Positions 54,187-63,531 of a stretch of 64,000 bases of DNA are shown in pieces. The stretch is from assembly GCF_000688475.1 (NCBI RefSeq), contig NZ_JIAN01000010.1, positions 1 to 64,000 of the forward strand. Direction: 5' to 3'. The first letter of the stretch is position 1. Each line of letters opens with the position of its first letter. The DNA comes from Cellulomonas sp. URHE0023 (GTDB taxonomy: Bacteria > Actinomycetota > Actinomycetes > Actinomycetales > Cellulomonadaceae). The notes beneath the pieces are model-generated. The model saw only the letters and a list, made by a program, of their open reading frames with translations, searched no databases and was not told the origin of the DNA. The translations under genes were made by a program, and so were the position numbers.

Positions 54187-54630
54187 TCACAGAGTGCGCA
54201 GGACCAGGAGGAACTGCCCGCCCCCGGGTTCGACGCTCACCTCGACCCGCAGGCCTGGCGCGAACCGGGACAGGCGGTCCGCGAGCCAGGTGGCAGCCTC
54301 GTCGCCATCGGACCGGCTCGGGCACCGACCCACGACCTCGCGGCCACCCTTGCGCGTCAGCCGCTCGACGGTCGCGACGATCGGCGCCGGCTCGATCACG
54401 AACAGGTCCGGAGACCACGGCACGACGGGCTTGATCGCACCTTTGCGCGTGTTGCACGCGCGGTGCGCGAGCCGCTCCGACCCCGGGGCGGGCTTCTTGC
54501 CCTTCGGTGTCGCTCCCCCGTCGATGCTCGGGCCCCGGTCGGCGTTGACGGACGCGTCCGGGTCCACGGGCTCGTCGCACAGCCAGCATCGCCAGCCGTC
54601 GCGCTGGCCGACCTCGTCAAGGGTGCTCAT
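54187..54630 (-). CDS. HNH-like zinc-binding protein
   Basis: 147 residues. CWLCDEPVDPD and HRACNTRKG form an HNH/treble-clef arrangement (two Cys pairs, one partly His) like the DNA-end of small HNH endonucleases, followed by an unrelated beta-rich C-terminal half. The catalytic His of HNH would be that in AHRACN. Nuclease activity is not certain. ATG at 54630; divergent from marR. Confidence 0.65.
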   Translation of the reverse strand: MSTLDEVGQRDGWRCWLCDEPVDPDASVNADRGPSIDGGATPKGKKPAPGSERLAHRACNTRKGAIKPVVPWSPDLFVIEPAPIVATVERLTRKGGREVVGRCPSRSDGDEAATWLADRLSRFAPGLRVEVSVEPGGGQFLLVLRTL

Positions 54631-54733
54631 GGCCGGAGGCTACGTGATCGACCGCATGCGTCGACGGAATGGCGGTCGACCCCCGGCGCCGGCGAGGCAC
54701 GTGTCGCTGCCGCCGATGGGTACCGTCGAGGCC

Positions 54734-55234
54734 ATGACCGACGGAGGCTGGCTCACCGCCGAGCAGCTGCACGCCTGGAAACAGCTCATCGCCCTCGTCG
54801 AGCTCCTGCCCGGCGCACTGGAGTCCCAGCTCCAGCGCGACGCGAACCTCAGCCACTTCGAGTACTACACGCTGGCCATGCTCTCCGAGGCGCCCGACCG
54901 CACCCTGCGCATGACGGCCCTGGCGGCCAGGACGAACGCGACGCTCGCACGCCTCTCGCACGTGGTCTCGCGCCTGGAGAAGCGCGGTCTGGTGCGTCGC
55001 GAACGGTGCCCGCAGGACCGGCGCGCGACGAACGCGGTGCTCACGACCGCCGGCTGGGACACGGTCGTCCGAGCGGCCCCGGGGCACGTCGCCACCGTCG
55101 CAGACCTGGTCATCGCCCCGTTGGACAGCGCCGACATCGCCGACCTCGACCGCATCACCGCCAGGATCCTCACCCGCCTCCAGCCCGAGCACGTCCTCAC
55201 GAGCACCGACGAGCCGCAGACACCCCGCACCTGA
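54734..55234 (+). CDS. MarR-family transcriptional regulator
   Basis: 166 residues, winged helix: LSHFEYYTLAMLSEAPDRTLRMTALAARTNATLARLSHVVSRLEKRGLVRRERCPQDRRATNAVLTTAG. The DxR wing motif (QDRRAT) is intact. Ligand unknown. ATG at 54734. Divergent from the HNH gene and upstream of the nucleotidase. Confidence 0.9.
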   Translation: MTDGGWLTAEQLHAWKQLIALVELLPGALESQLQRDANLSHFEYYTLAMLSEAPDRTLRMTALAARTNATLARLSHVVSRLEKRGLVRRERCPQDRRATNAVLTTAGWDTVVRAAPGHVATVADLVIAPLDSADIADLDRITARILTRLQPEHVLTSTDEPQTPRT

Positions 55235-55407
55235 CCGGCGCCCCGGCCCGGCGACTCGCGGACGGCACCACCGGTTGCCGCGACGCGAACGGCGGCCGAA
55301 CTCTTGAACGGCCCGACCGTCTGCGGGTGTCGGTGTCACCCGATCGGGATAAGTTGCGCGACGCACCGCAACCCGGTGCACCCCCGACATCATGGGAGGA
55401 CTCCGGC

Positions 55408-57243
55408 ATGAGAATCAGCAGAGGTCGCAGAGCTGTGACGGTCGCCGCCGCAGCGGGACTCGTCGTCGCCATCGCCTCGCCGGCCACGGCGGACGACCAG
55501 GGGAATGCTCGCGGGCACGGCGGTTCCGACGACTACCACCTCACGGTCATGGGCACCACGGACCTGCACGGCAGCGCCCTGAACTGGGACTACTTCAAGA
55601 ACGCGGAGTACGACGACAGCGCCCACAACGACGTGGGGCTGGCCAAGGTCTCCACGCTGGTCGACCAGGTCCGTGCGGACAAGGGCAGGACCAACACCCT
55701 CCTGATCGATGCCGGTGACACCATCCAGGGGACGTCGCTCGCCTACTACTACGCCAAGGTCGAGCCGATCGGTAAGCGCGTCGAGCACCCGATGGCCGCA
55801 GCGATGAACGCCATCGGCTACGACGCCGCAGCCGTCGGGAACCACGAGTTCAACTACGGCATCCCCTACCTGCGGACGTTCGAGAAGCAGCTCGACTTCC
55901 CGCTGCTCGCGGCGAACGCCCTGAACGACGCCTCGGGCCGTCCCGCGTTCCAGCCGTACACGATCAAGACCGTGCGGCCGCCGCACGGCAAGCCGGTCCA
56001 CGTCGGCATCCTCGGCCTCACCAACCCCGGGATCGCGATCTGGGACAAGGCCAACGTCGAGGGCAAGATGCACTTCGACGGCCTGGTCGAGCAGGCGGCC
56101 CGGTACGTGCCCGAGATGAAGCGCAAGGGCGCCGACGTCGTCGTCGTCGCCGCGCACTCCGGCGCGGACACGTCCTCCTCCTACGGCGACACGCTGCCGT
56201 TCCCGGAGAACGCCGCGACGCTGGTCGCTCAGCAGGTGCCCGGGATCGACGCGATCCTCGTCGGGCACGCCCACCAGGAGATCGCGCAGCGCGTCGTCAC
56301 CAACACCGCGACCGGCAAGCCCGTGGTGCTCTCCGAGCCCTTGAAGTGGGGTGAGCGGCTCTCGGTCTTCGACATCGACCTGTCGTTCGCGCGCGGCCGC
56401 TGGACCGTGCAGTCGGTCGGCGCCCAGGTACTGAACTCGAACACGGTTCCCGAGGACCCGAAGATCGTCCAGCTGCTCGCGGCCGACCAGCAGAAGGTCG
56501 TGACCTACGTGAACGGCGTGATCGGCACGGCGACCGAGGCGATGTCTGCGGCGACGGCCCGCTACGAGGACACGGCAGCACTCGACTTCATCAACTACGT
56601 CCAGGCCGGCGCCGTGAAGGCCGACCTGACCGGCGCTGACGCCGAACTGCCGGTGCTGTCCATCGCCGCGCCGTTCAACAAGGACGCGGCGATCCCGCAA
56701 GGCGACGTCTCGGTCCGCGACATCGCGGGGCTGTACATCTACGACAACACGCTTGTGGGCATCAAGCTGACCGGTGCGCAGGTCAAGGCGTACCTCGAGA
56801 AGTCGGCGGAGTACTTCAAGGCCGCACCGAGCCCGGGAACCTACGCCGCCGCGGACCTCACCAACGCGGTGACGCCCACGGCACCGAACGGGACGCCGGA
56901 CTACAACTACGACGTCATGGGCGGACTGGACCAGCCCTTGACCTACGACATCGACCTCGCACAGCCCGTCGGCAGCCGCGTCACGGGGCTCGCCTACGGC
57001 GGGGTCCCGGTCACGGACGCACAGGAGTTCGTCGTGGCGATCAACAACTACCGGCAGTCCGGTGGCGGCAACTTCCCGGGCGTCGTGGGGGCGCCCGTCG
57101 TCTACAACCGGCAGGTCGAGATCCGGCAGCTGCTCATCGACTGGGTGACCCAGAACCAGGTGGTCGACCCGGCGACGTTCTCGGCCTCCAACCCTGACTG
57201 GCGGCTGACATCGGGCGGGGAGCCGCTCGCGATCACCCCCTGA
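55408..57243 (+). CDS. Secreted 5'-nucleotidase / 2',3'-cyclic phosphodiesterase
   Basis: 611 residues. Sec signal peptide (1-28, cleavage near PATA-DD). Metallophosphoesterase motifs TTDLHG, IDAGDTIQG, VGNHEFNYG, AAHSGAD and VGHAHQE bind two metals. C-terminal 5'-nucleotidase substrate domain with INNYRQSGGGNFPG. Resembles CpdB/UshA; scavenges phosphate and nucleosides outside the cell. ATG at 55408 with GGGAGG. Two hairpins follow the stop. Confidence 0.93.
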   Translation: MRISRGRRAVTVAAAAGLVVAIASPATADDQGNARGHGGSDDYHLTVMGTTDLHGSALNWDYFKNAEYDDSAHNDVGLAKVSTLVDQVRADKGRTNTLLIDAGDTIQGTSLAYYYAKVEPIGKRVEHPMAAAMNAIGYDAAAVGNHEFNYGIPYLRTFEKQLDFPLLAANALNDASGRPAFQPYTIKTVRPPHGKPVHVGILGLTNPGIAIWDKANVEGKMHFDGLVEQAARYVPEMKRKGADVVVVAAHSGADTSSSYGDTLPFPENAATLVAQQVPGIDAILVGHAHQEIAQRVVTNTATGKPVVLSEPLKWGERLSVFDIDLSFARGRWTVQSVGAQVLNSNTVPEDPKIVQLLAADQQKVVTYVNGVIGTATEAMSAATARYEDTAALDFINYVQAGAVKADLTGADAELPVLSIAAPFNKDAAIPQGDVSVRDIAGLYIYDNTLVGIKLTGAQVKAYLEKSAEYFKAAPSPGTYAAADLTNAVTPTAPNGTPDYNYDVMGGLDQPLTYDIDLAQPVGSRVTGLAYGGVPVTDAQEFVVAINNYRQSGGGNFPGVVGAPVVYNRQVEIRQLLIDWVTQNQVVDPATFSASNPDWRLTSGGEPLAITP

Positions 57244-57266
57244 ACGTCCCTCAGACGTGCGGGCGC

Positions 57267-57291
57267 CGCGCCGGGCCTGGCTCCCGGCGCG
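57267..57291 (+). terminator. Terminator hairpin after the nucleotidase
   Basis: CGCGCCGGG / CCCGGCGCG 9-bp stem, 7-nt loop, starting 24 bp after the stop. Confidence 0.7.
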
Positions 57292-57310
57292 CAACGAGGC
57301 CCTACACGCA

Positions 57311-57343
57311 ACGGTGCCCTGGACGTCATGTCCAGGGCACCGT
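57311..57343. terminator. Second, bidirectional terminator hairpin
   Basis: Perfect 14-bp stem ACGGTGCCCTGGAC with its complement, loop GTCAT; lies between convergent genes ending at 57243 and 57368. Confidence 0.85.
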
Positions 57344-57367
57344 GTGCGGGTCAGAGGCCGACGACGA

Positions 57368-57916
57368 CTAGGCGTCCGCTGCCTTCGCAGCGGCCTTGAT
57401 GTCCTTGGCTGCCACGTCCTCGATCGCCTCCTCGACGATCTTGTCGGCCTTCTCGAGCGCCTTGCGGATCTCCACCTCGCCGGGATCGGAGACGAGCGCC
57501 AGCAGACCGGAGTGACCGGGCTGGACCACGTCCTCGAGCGACTTGAGGAGCTCGGCCCTGTTCCGCAGCTCGCGCACCTTGCCGGCCGCCGATCCGGCGC
57601 CACCGAGGACCGCAGCACTCGCGAGGATCGCGGGCGGGAAGATCGCACCGAGCACGACGCCACCGACGACGCCCCACTTCAGGCCCGAACGGGTGCTGTG
57701 GTCCGTCGCCTTCTGGACCTCCAACGTCCCGTCGGCGTCACGCTTCACCACGACGACGCCCTCGATCTCGACGCTGCTGCCGTCCTCGATCGACTTGAGG
57801 GTCTCGTACGCCTCCCAGGCGGCGTCGATGGTCGGGTAGTCCGCCAGCAGGAGCGTGTACGCCCCATCGCTCAGGACCGCGACTGCCTCGCTGTCGGGTG
57901 CAACCTCGTCTGACAT
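57368..57916 (-). CDS. DUF1269 membrane-associated protein
   Basis: 182 residues. N-terminal beta/alpha part (YTLLLADYPTIDAAWEAYETLKSIEDGSSVEIEGVVVVKRD) and a glycine-rich hydrophobic hairpin (GVVGGVVLGAIFPPAILASAAVLGGAGSAAGK), the hallmarks of DUF1269, then a helical acidic tail. Stress-related family of unknown role. ATG at 57916 with GAAGGAG. Confidence 0.85.
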   Translation of the reverse strand: MSDEVAPDSEAVAVLSDGAYTLLLADYPTIDAAWEAYETLKSIEDGSSVEIEGVVVVKRDADGTLEVQKATDHSTRSGLKWGVVGGVVLGAIFPPAILASAAVLGGAGSAAGKVRELRNRAELLKSLEDVVQPGHSGLLALVSDPGEVEIRKALEKADKIVEEAIEDVAAKDIKAAAKAADA

Positions 57917-57972
57917 GATGTCTCGCTCCTTCGGGTTGTGCACGATCCGGGCAAACCGACTGTAGCCGCCGG

Positions 57973-58554
57973 TCAGGCGCCGGTTGCCTCCGCCTGACGC
58001 GCGGCCGTCTCGATCCCTGCGACGTAGGCCACCCAGTCGATCTGAGGGATGTTCGGGTCGTCGGGGCGGCTGCCTACCGCGCCGTCGACGAGCTCCCGCA
58101 CGATGTCGGCGTGCCCCGCGTGCCGCGCCGTCTCGACGCACATGTGGACGAGCACCTGCTGCAGGGTCACGCGGCGCCTCTCGGCGCTCCACCAGGACAC
58201 CGTGCCCACCGCGTCCAGCGGCAACGCGTCGATCGTGGCGTCGCTGTGGGCAGCGCACCGGTGGTGCAGGTCGACGATCTGCTCGCGGCTCTCGTCGGCG
58301 GTGGCCCACATGTCCGCGTTGTCGGGCGCACCGTCAGCGAACCACGGGAGGTCGATGCCGGACGGCCGGTCGAACACCTCGCCGAAGTACCCGACCTCGA
58401 CGCTGGCGACGTGCTTGACCAGGCCGAGCAGGTTGGTGCCCGTGCGGGTCAGCGGCCGGCGGATCCCGTACTCGTCCAGACCGTCGAGCTTGCTCAGAAG
58501 ACTTGAGCGCTGGGCGCGAAGGTACCGGTGCAAGGTCTCCTTCTGGTGGTCCAT
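57973..58554 (-). CDS. DinB/DUF664-family protein
   Basis: 193 residues, four-helix bundle of the DinB/YfiT/mycothiol-transferase superfamily: LLGLVKHVASVEVGYFG (first His), VDLHHRCAAHSD, HMCVETARHAGHADIVRE (last two His). These histidines form the metal triad. Probably a thiol-dependent transferase; substrate unknown. ATG at 58554; divergent from the ArsR gene. Confidence 0.88.
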   Translation of the reverse strand: MDHQKETLHRYLRAQRSSLLSKLDGLDEYGIRRPLTRTGTNLLGLVKHVASVEVGYFGEVFDRPSGIDLPWFADGAPDNADMWATADESREQIVDLHHRCAAHSDATIDALPLDAVGTVSWWSAERRRVTLQQVLVHMCVETARHAGHADIVRELVDGAVGSRPDDPNIPQIDWVAYVAGIETAARQAEATGA

Positions 58555-58592
58555 CCGGACACTATGCCGTCGCCCTCGCGGGTGTGCGCTTT

Positions 58593-58634
58593 CACAACCA
58601 AAACGTTGTGCAACTTCACGGTTGTGGCTATTGT
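58593..58634 (+). promoter_or_regulatory. ArsR operator and leaderless promoter
   Basis: Inverted repeat CACAAC-N6-GTTGTG (58593-58610) overlaps a -35-like TTGTGC (58606-58611); -10 TATTGT (58629-58634) lies 17 bp on. Transcription would start about 58641, which is the A of the ArsR ATG, so the mRNA is probably leaderless and autorepressed. Confidence 0.6.
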
Positions 58635-58640
58635 GCGGGG

Positions 58641-58964
58641 ATGGCTGTGCTGGAGGACGACCTGACCCTGGTGTTCACCGCGCTCGCGGACCCGACCCGG
58701 CGCGCGATCCTCGAGCGCCTCTCGCACGGCGACGCGACCGTGCACCAGCTCGCCGCCCCGTTCGCCATGTCCCAGCAAGCGGTGTCCAAGCACCTGCTGG
58801 TGCTCGAGCGCGCCCAGCTCATCTCGCGTGCCCGAGTCGGCCAGTCACGTCCGTGCTCGCTGGACGCCGGGCGCCTCGCCGAGGCCGTGAGCTGGATCGA
58901 GACCAACCGGCAGGTCTGGGCCGAACGCCACGACCGCCTCGCTGCCCACCTGGAGACCCTGTGA
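58641..58964 (+). CDS. ArsR-family transcriptional repressor
   Basis: 107 residues, winged helix: VFTALADPTRRAILERLSHGDATVHQLAAPFAMSQQAVSKHLLVLERAQLISRARVGQSRPC. No metal-binding Cys motif, as in SdpR/YceK-type members that pair with AHSA1 genes. ATG at 58641 has no ribosome site (leaderless). Its TGA overlaps the next GTG. Likely represses the three-gene operon. Confidence 0.92.
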   Translation: MAVLEDDLTLVFTALADPTRRAILERLSHGDATVHQLAAPFAMSQQAVSKHLLVLERAQLISRARVGQSRPCSLDAGRLAEAVSWIETNRQVWAERHDRLAAHLETL

Positions 58965-59392
58965 CCGAGCTGACCTTCCGTCGGATCCACCGGGCGACGC
59001 CCGATCTGCTGTTCACCTGCATGACGACCCCGGAGCACCTGAGCCACTTCTGGGGGCCGGACGGCACGACGACCCCGCTCGAGAACATCACCGTCGACCT
59101 GCGCCCCGGCGGCGCCTTCGAGACGACGATGGTCAACCAGTCCGACGGCAGCGCGTACACCATGCGCGCCGTCTACCTCGAGGTCGAGCGGCCGGTGCGG
59201 CTCGTGTGGCAGGACGTGGACAGCGACATGCTCACCAGGATCACGTTCGTGGACCTGCACGACGGCCGTACCGAGGTCGTGACGCACCAGAGCCGCGTAC
59301 CGGCCACGGTCGCGAGCCCGCAGGCACAGGCCGGCTTCGTCACCAGCCTGGCCCGGTTCGCCGCCTACATCACGGACGGAGCACGAGCATGA
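58961..59392 (+). CDS. SRPBCC/AHSA1-domain protein
   Basis: 143 residues, START-like fold: FRRIHRATPDLLFTCMTTPEHLSHFWGP, DLRPGGAFETTM, VERPVRLVWQDVD, FVDLHDGRTEVVTHQ. Binds a hydrophobic ligand. The ArsR-AHSA1 pairing is very common in actinobacteria. GTG overlaps the ArsR stop; own stop overlaps the hydrolase ATG. Confidence 0.9.
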   Translation: MTELTFRRIHRATPDLLFTCMTTPEHLSHFWGPDGTTTPLENITVDLRPGGAFETTMVNQSDGSAYTMRAVYLEVERPVRLVWQDVDSDMLTRITFVDLHDGRTEVVTHQSRVPATVASPQAQAGFVTSLARFAAYITDGARA

Positions 59393-60171
59393 CCGTACTG
59401 ACCTCCCCCGACGGCACGACCATCGCCTACACCCGCAGCGGCGACGGTCCCCCGCTGATCCTCGTGGACGGCGCGATGTGCTATCGCGGTGCCGGACCCA
59501 TGGACGCCATGGCCGCGCTCATGCAGGACGCGTTCACGGTGTACACCTACGATCGCCGCGGCCGCGGGGCGAGCGCCGACACACTCCCCTACGCCGTCGA
59601 GCGCGAGGTCGAGGACCTGGCAGCACTGGTGGAGGTGGCGGGCGGCGAGGCCGGCGTCTACGCGATGTCCTCGGGCGGCGCCCTGGCACTGGCGACCGCC
59701 GCCGCGACGCCCGGGATCGCCCGCCTGGCCCTGTACGAACCTCCTTACACGGCCGAGGCCGGCCTGCAGGACCGCGCCGACCAGTACACGACCGAGCTGA
59801 CCGACGCCCTCGGCGAGAACAGGCGAGGGGACGCCGTCGCCGCCTTCATGTCCTACGTCGGTGTGCCGGCACCCGTCGTTGCGGGCCTGCGGGCACAGCC
59901 CGGTTGGGAGCGCTTCGAGGCGATCGCTCCGACGCTCGCCTACGACAACGCCCTCATGGGGGGCAGCCGCATCCCGCGAGCGCTGACCGCGTCGATCGGC
60001 GTCCCGGGCCTCGTCGTGACCGGTGGCGCGAGCCCTGAGTTCCTGCAGAACGCCGGATCGGCTGTCGCTGACGCGTTGCCCGCGGGCGCGCACGCCACGC
60101 TCGCCGGCCAGACGCATGACCTCGACGCGTCCGCCCTGGCGCCCGTCCTGCGAGAGTTCTTCCTCCACTGA
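59389..60171 (+). CDS. Alpha/beta hydrolase
   Basis: 260 residues. GDGPPLILVDGAMCYRG (oxyanion region), YDRRGRGAS, and AMSSGGALAL where the nucleophile Ser sits in an MSSGG elbow instead of GxSxG. Predicted acid in VVTGGASPEF and His in QTHDLDA. Substrate unknown. Third gene of the ArsR operon (ATGA overlap). Confidence 0.88.
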   Translation: MTVLTSPDGTTIAYTRSGDGPPLILVDGAMCYRGAGPMDAMAALMQDAFTVYTYDRRGRGASADTLPYAVEREVEDLAALVEVAGGEAGVYAMSSGGALALATAAATPGIARLALYEPPYTAEAGLQDRADQYTTELTDALGENRRGDAVAAFMSYVGVPAPVVAGLRAQPGWERFEAIAPTLAYDNALMGGSRIPRALTASIGVPGLVVTGGASPEFLQNAGSAVADALPAGAHATLAGQTHDLDASALAPVLREFFLH

Positions 60172-60267
60172 CCGGTCGGATCCCCGTCTTCGACTCCCAC
60201 GGCTGTTGACGGGCGCGCCGCGGGCAGCGAGTCTGCCTAGGGAGACTCGTCGAACCGGAGGCCGTGC

Positions 60268-60894
60268 ATGCGTTCGTCCGCCCGCAGACCAGCGCTGAGC
60301 CTGCTCGTCGTCGCGCTCCTGACGCTCGCCGGCTGCTCGTCCGGCGAACCCGACGCCGAGCCCGCGCCCACACCCTCGTCCACCCCGACGCCGACGCCGA
60401 CGGGTCTGTCCGCGTCCGCGTGGGCTGACAACGTGTGCGGCGCACTGGGCGACCTCACCACCGACATCCGCTCGGTCGCCGACGGCCTGAGCGTGCAGCT
60501 GGGCGGAGGCGACGCGCTCGACCAGCTGAAGTCCCAGCTGACGACGAACGCCGCGAAAGCCGGCCAGTCGCTCGAGGACCTCAAGACGGCCGTCGGCGAC
60601 GCCCCGGACACCGAGGAGGCCACGGCACTCAAGGAGAGCCTCCAGAGCAGCTGGAGCGACATGACCTCGTCGACGCAGGATGCCAGGCAGGCCGCGCAGG
60701 ACGCCGCCGACTCCGCGAACGCGGCGGAGTTCCTGGGGTCGGCGGGCACGGCGCTGTCCGAGACCTCGGCGGCCCTGGCGGCGGCGGAGGCGTACGCGAC
60801 GACGCTCCTGGCAGCGGCCTCGGGCGCCCGCGGGAGTGTGCGGTCGGCGTTCGCGGACGCCGAGAGCTGCGCTGCGCTGCAGCAGAGCTCCTGA
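60268..60894 (+). CDS. Lipoprotein with helical mature domain
   Basis: 208 residues. Lipobox LAGC (Cys23), Thr/Pro linker (PTPSSTPTPTPT), then a four-helix-like Ala/Asp/Ser-rich domain with two Cys (VCGAL and ESCAAL) that may form a disulfide. No family recognised. ATG at 60268 with GGAGG. Confidence 0.75.
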   Translation: MRSSARRPALSLLVVALLTLAGCSSGEPDAEPAPTPSSTPTPTPTGLSASAWADNVCGALGDLTTDIRSVADGLSVQLGGGDALDQLKSQLTTNAAKAGQSLEDLKTAVGDAPDTEEATALKESLQSSWSDMTSSTQDARQAAQDAADSANAAEFLGSAGTALSETSAALAAAEAYATTLLAAASGARGSVRSAFADAESCAALQQSS

Positions 60895-61000
60895 GGCGCG
60901 CACCGCAGACCGGCTCGTCCAGGAGCACGGCCGTGCCACGCTGGTGCCCGCACCGGAGCACCACCTGTGCCGGACCCACCACGCCCGCGAGGACGAGACC

Positions 61001-63145
61001 TTGAGCGCACCAGGCACGGCACCCACGACCGTCCGTTCCGCCACTCCTGGGTCGGCGTTCCCGCTCGGGGCCACGCTGATGCCCGACGGGACGAACTTCG
61101 CGGTGGCCTCCGACATCGCCGTCGCCATGACGCTGTGCCTCTTCGAGGCCGACGGCACCGAGCACCAGGTGCCGCTCCTGGACAACGACGCCGGGGTCTG
61201 GCACGCGTTCGTCCCGGGCGTCGGGGCGGGTACGGCGTACGGCTTCCGTGCGGCCGGACCGTGGGAGCCCTCGCGCGGGCAGCGGTGCAACCCGGCCAAG
61301 CTGCTGCTCGACCCCTATGCGCGCGCCATCAGCGGAGAGGTCAGCTTCGGCCCGGAGCTCCTCGACTACACGGTCGGCGACATGGACGCCCCCAGCACGC
61401 TCGACTCGGCGCACCACGTGCCCCGCTCGATCGTCGTCGACCCGGCGTTCGACTGGGAGGGTGACGTCCACCCCGGGACGAACTATGCCGACACCGTCTT
61501 CTACGAGGCCCACGTCAAAGGTCTGACGGAGCTGCACCCGGAGGTCCCGGCGGAGCTGCGTGGCTCGTACGCGGCGCTCGGGCACCCGGCCGTGATCGCG
61601 CACCTGGTGGACCTCGGCGTGACCGCGGTCGAGCTGCTGCCCGTTCACCAGAGCGTCCCGGAGGAGTTCCTCGTACAGAGCGGCCGCACCAACTACTGGG
61701 GCTACACCACGATCGGCTACCTGGCACCTCACGAGAAGTACTCCGCGCACGCGCGTGCCGGCCTCGTGGGCGGACAGGTGTCGGAGTTCAAGACCATGGT
61801 CAAGCGGCTGCACGCCGCAGGGCTGGAGGTGATCCTCGACGTCGTCTTCAACCACACCGCCGAAGGCGGTCACGGCGGCCCGACCCTGTGCCACCGAGGG
61901 CTCGACAACCCGGCCTACTACCGGCTGAGCCCGGCGGACCCCCGCTACTACGTGGACACGACCGGCACCGGGAACTCGCTGAACGTCGACCACGCGACGA
62001 CGCTGCGGCTGATCATGGACTCCCTGCGGTACTGGATCCTCGAGATGCACGTGGACGGCTTCCGCTTCGACCTCGCGACGACCCTGGCCCGCGAGGACGG
62101 GAGCTTCGAGAAGACCGCCTCGTTCTTCGACCTGATCACCCAGGACCCCGTGGTGGGCCGGACCAAGCTCATCGCGGAGCCGTGGGACGTGGGGCAGATG
62201 GACAGCTACAGCCTGGGCCGCTTCCCGCCCCTGTGGAGCGAGTGGAACGGAAGGTACCGCGACAGCGTCCGGGACTTCTGGCGGGGGGCGGACGGGATGC
62301 TCGGAGAGCTCGCCACCCGGCTCTCGGGATCGTCCGACCTGTTCGGCGGCTCGGTCCGGCGCCCGTCGGCGTCCGTCAACCTCGTCACGGTGCACGACGG
62401 CTTCACGTTGCGGGACCTCGTCAGCTACGACCACAAGCACAACGAGGCGAACGGCGAGCAGAACCGTGACGGGTCGACCGACAACCGGTCCTGGAACAGC
62501 GGCGCCGAGGGCGTCACGCAGGACCCGACGGTGAATGCCGTGCGAGGGTTGCGCACCCGGGCGATCCTCACGACGCTGCTCACCTCGCTGGGCACGCCGC
62601 TGCTGCTCGGCGGCGACGAGCTGGGTCGGACCCAGGACGGCAACAACAACGCGTACAGCCAGGACGGCCCGATCACCTGGGTCGACTGGGCCACCGCGGA
62701 CCAGACGCTGCTCGCCTTCACCCGTCGCCTCGTCGCGCTGCGCCGCGAGCACCCGGTCCTGCGCCGGCGGCGCTTCCTGACGGGCGCGCAGAGCGAGGAG
62801 ATCGGCTGGTACTCGCCGACCGGCCGGTTCATGAGTGGTGCCGACTGGTCCGATCCTCGCGCTCGGTCGGTCGCCCTGTACCTCGACGGCGCGGACGCCC
62901 CTGACCGTGACGACCACGGCAGGCCCCTGGTCGACTCGGACCTGCTGCTGCTCGTGAACGGCTGGTCGGGCGCGGTCGACTTCACGCTCCCCGACCCTCG
63001 CCCCGGCGCGTCGTGGACCATCGCCCTCGACTCCTCCAGCCCGCTCGGCGAGCCCGCCGACGCAGCACGGCGGGGTGTCGGTGAGCAGGTGCGGGTGCCG
63101 GGATGGTCGGTGCTCGTACTCACGAGTCCCGTTCCGGGGCTCTGA
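61001..63145 (+). CDS. glgX: Glycogen debranching enzyme GlgX
   Basis: 714 residues, GH13. N-terminal CBM48 (MPDGTNFAVASDIAVAMTL), barrel with DVVFNHT, DGFRFDLA (nucleophile Asp357), IAEPWD (acid/base Glu393) and TVHDGFTL. Hydrolyses alpha-1,6 branches of glycogen after phosphorylase trimming; cytoplasmic. Start TTG at 61001 is chosen because it gives the usual N-terminus and length and follows GAGGAC; no ATG/GTG in frame has a ribosome site. Confidence 0.93.
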   Translation: MSAPGTAPTTVRSATPGSAFPLGATLMPDGTNFAVASDIAVAMTLCLFEADGTEHQVPLLDNDAGVWHAFVPGVGAGTAYGFRAAGPWEPSRGQRCNPAKLLLDPYARAISGEVSFGPELLDYTVGDMDAPSTLDSAHHVPRSIVVDPAFDWEGDVHPGTNYADTVFYEAHVKGLTELHPEVPAELRGSYAALGHPAVIAHLVDLGVTAVELLPVHQSVPEEFLVQSGRTNYWGYTTIGYLAPHEKYSAHARAGLVGGQVSEFKTMVKRLHAAGLEVILDVVFNHTAEGGHGGPTLCHRGLDNPAYYRLSPADPRYYVDTTGTGNSLNVDHATTLRLIMDSLRYWILEMHVDGFRFDLATTLAREDGSFEKTASFFDLITQDPVVGRTKLIAEPWDVGQMDSYSLGRFPPLWSEWNGRYRDSVRDFWRGADGMLGELATRLSGSSDLFGGSVRRPSASVNLVTVHDGFTLRDLVSYDHKHNEANGEQNRDGSTDNRSWNSGAEGVTQDPTVNAVRGLRTRAILTTLLTSLGTPLLLGGDELGRTQDGNNNAYSQDGPITWVDWATADQTLLAFTRRLVALRREHPVLRRRRFLTGAQSEEIGWYSPTGRFMSGADWSDPRARSVALYLDGADAPDRDDHGRPLVDSDLLLLVNGWSGAVDFTLPDPRPGASWTIALDSSSPLGEPADAARRGVGEQVRVPGWSVLVLTSPVPGL

Positions 63146-63230
63146 CCGCAAGTATCAAATTCCGACCTGCTTAGTCCAATATTCGAGACGCGGGTGTTGC
63201 GCGCGCCCTCGGACGGTCATCCTTCTTCAC

Positions 63231-63311
63231 ATGCAGACCATCCGCGCGGCCTCGACGTGCTGTCACGTCGCCATGGCTCCCGCGCGCACCTGCTGTCCGC
63301 GGACCTTCTGA
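63231..63311 (+). CDS. Cys-Cys leader peptide (putative cysteine-responsive attenuator)
   Basis: 26-codon ORF, ATG at 63231, TGA at 63309. It contains two Cys-Cys pairs (residues 10-11 and 21-22) in STCCH and RTCCP. Short actinobacterial ORFs with Cys runs ahead of sulfur-assimilation genes act as cysteine-sensing attenuators in mycobacteria. No ribosome site is visible, in keeping with leaderless translation, and an AT-rich promoter-like stretch (63150-63185) lies 45-80 bp upstream. 246 bp downstream begins a sulfonate/nitrate-type binding protein. Confidence 0.65.
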   Translation: MQTIRAASTCCHVAMAPARTCCPRTF

Positions 63312-63420
63312 ACCTCGGCCCCGTCCCCCCTCGGCCGCACGTTCACCGCTCGGCCTTCGTCCTGCAGGACGGCCAGGCAGAACCGCGACCACCCCCGTCC
63401 CCCGCGGAGGAAACGCCCTC

Positions 63421-63531
63421 ATGGCGTCCACCCAGATCGTCCCTGCCCGAGTCCGCGACCACGCCGTCGCGCCTGCACGCGCCGCCGCGCGATGTCGACG
63501 ATGTCCGTCGCCCGCCCACCGCACGCGCTGA
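63421..63531 (+). CDS. Possible second small ORF in the leader
   Basis: 36-codon ORF starting at ATG 63421 eight bases after GGAGGAAA, a better ribosome site than most genes here. Arg/Ala/Pro-rich, with one CRRC pair near the end. Stop at 63529-63531, 25 bp before the binding-protein ATG. It may be a coupling or second leader peptide, or chance. Confidence 0.35.
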   Translation: MASTQIVPARVRDHAVAPARAAARCRRCPSPAHRTR

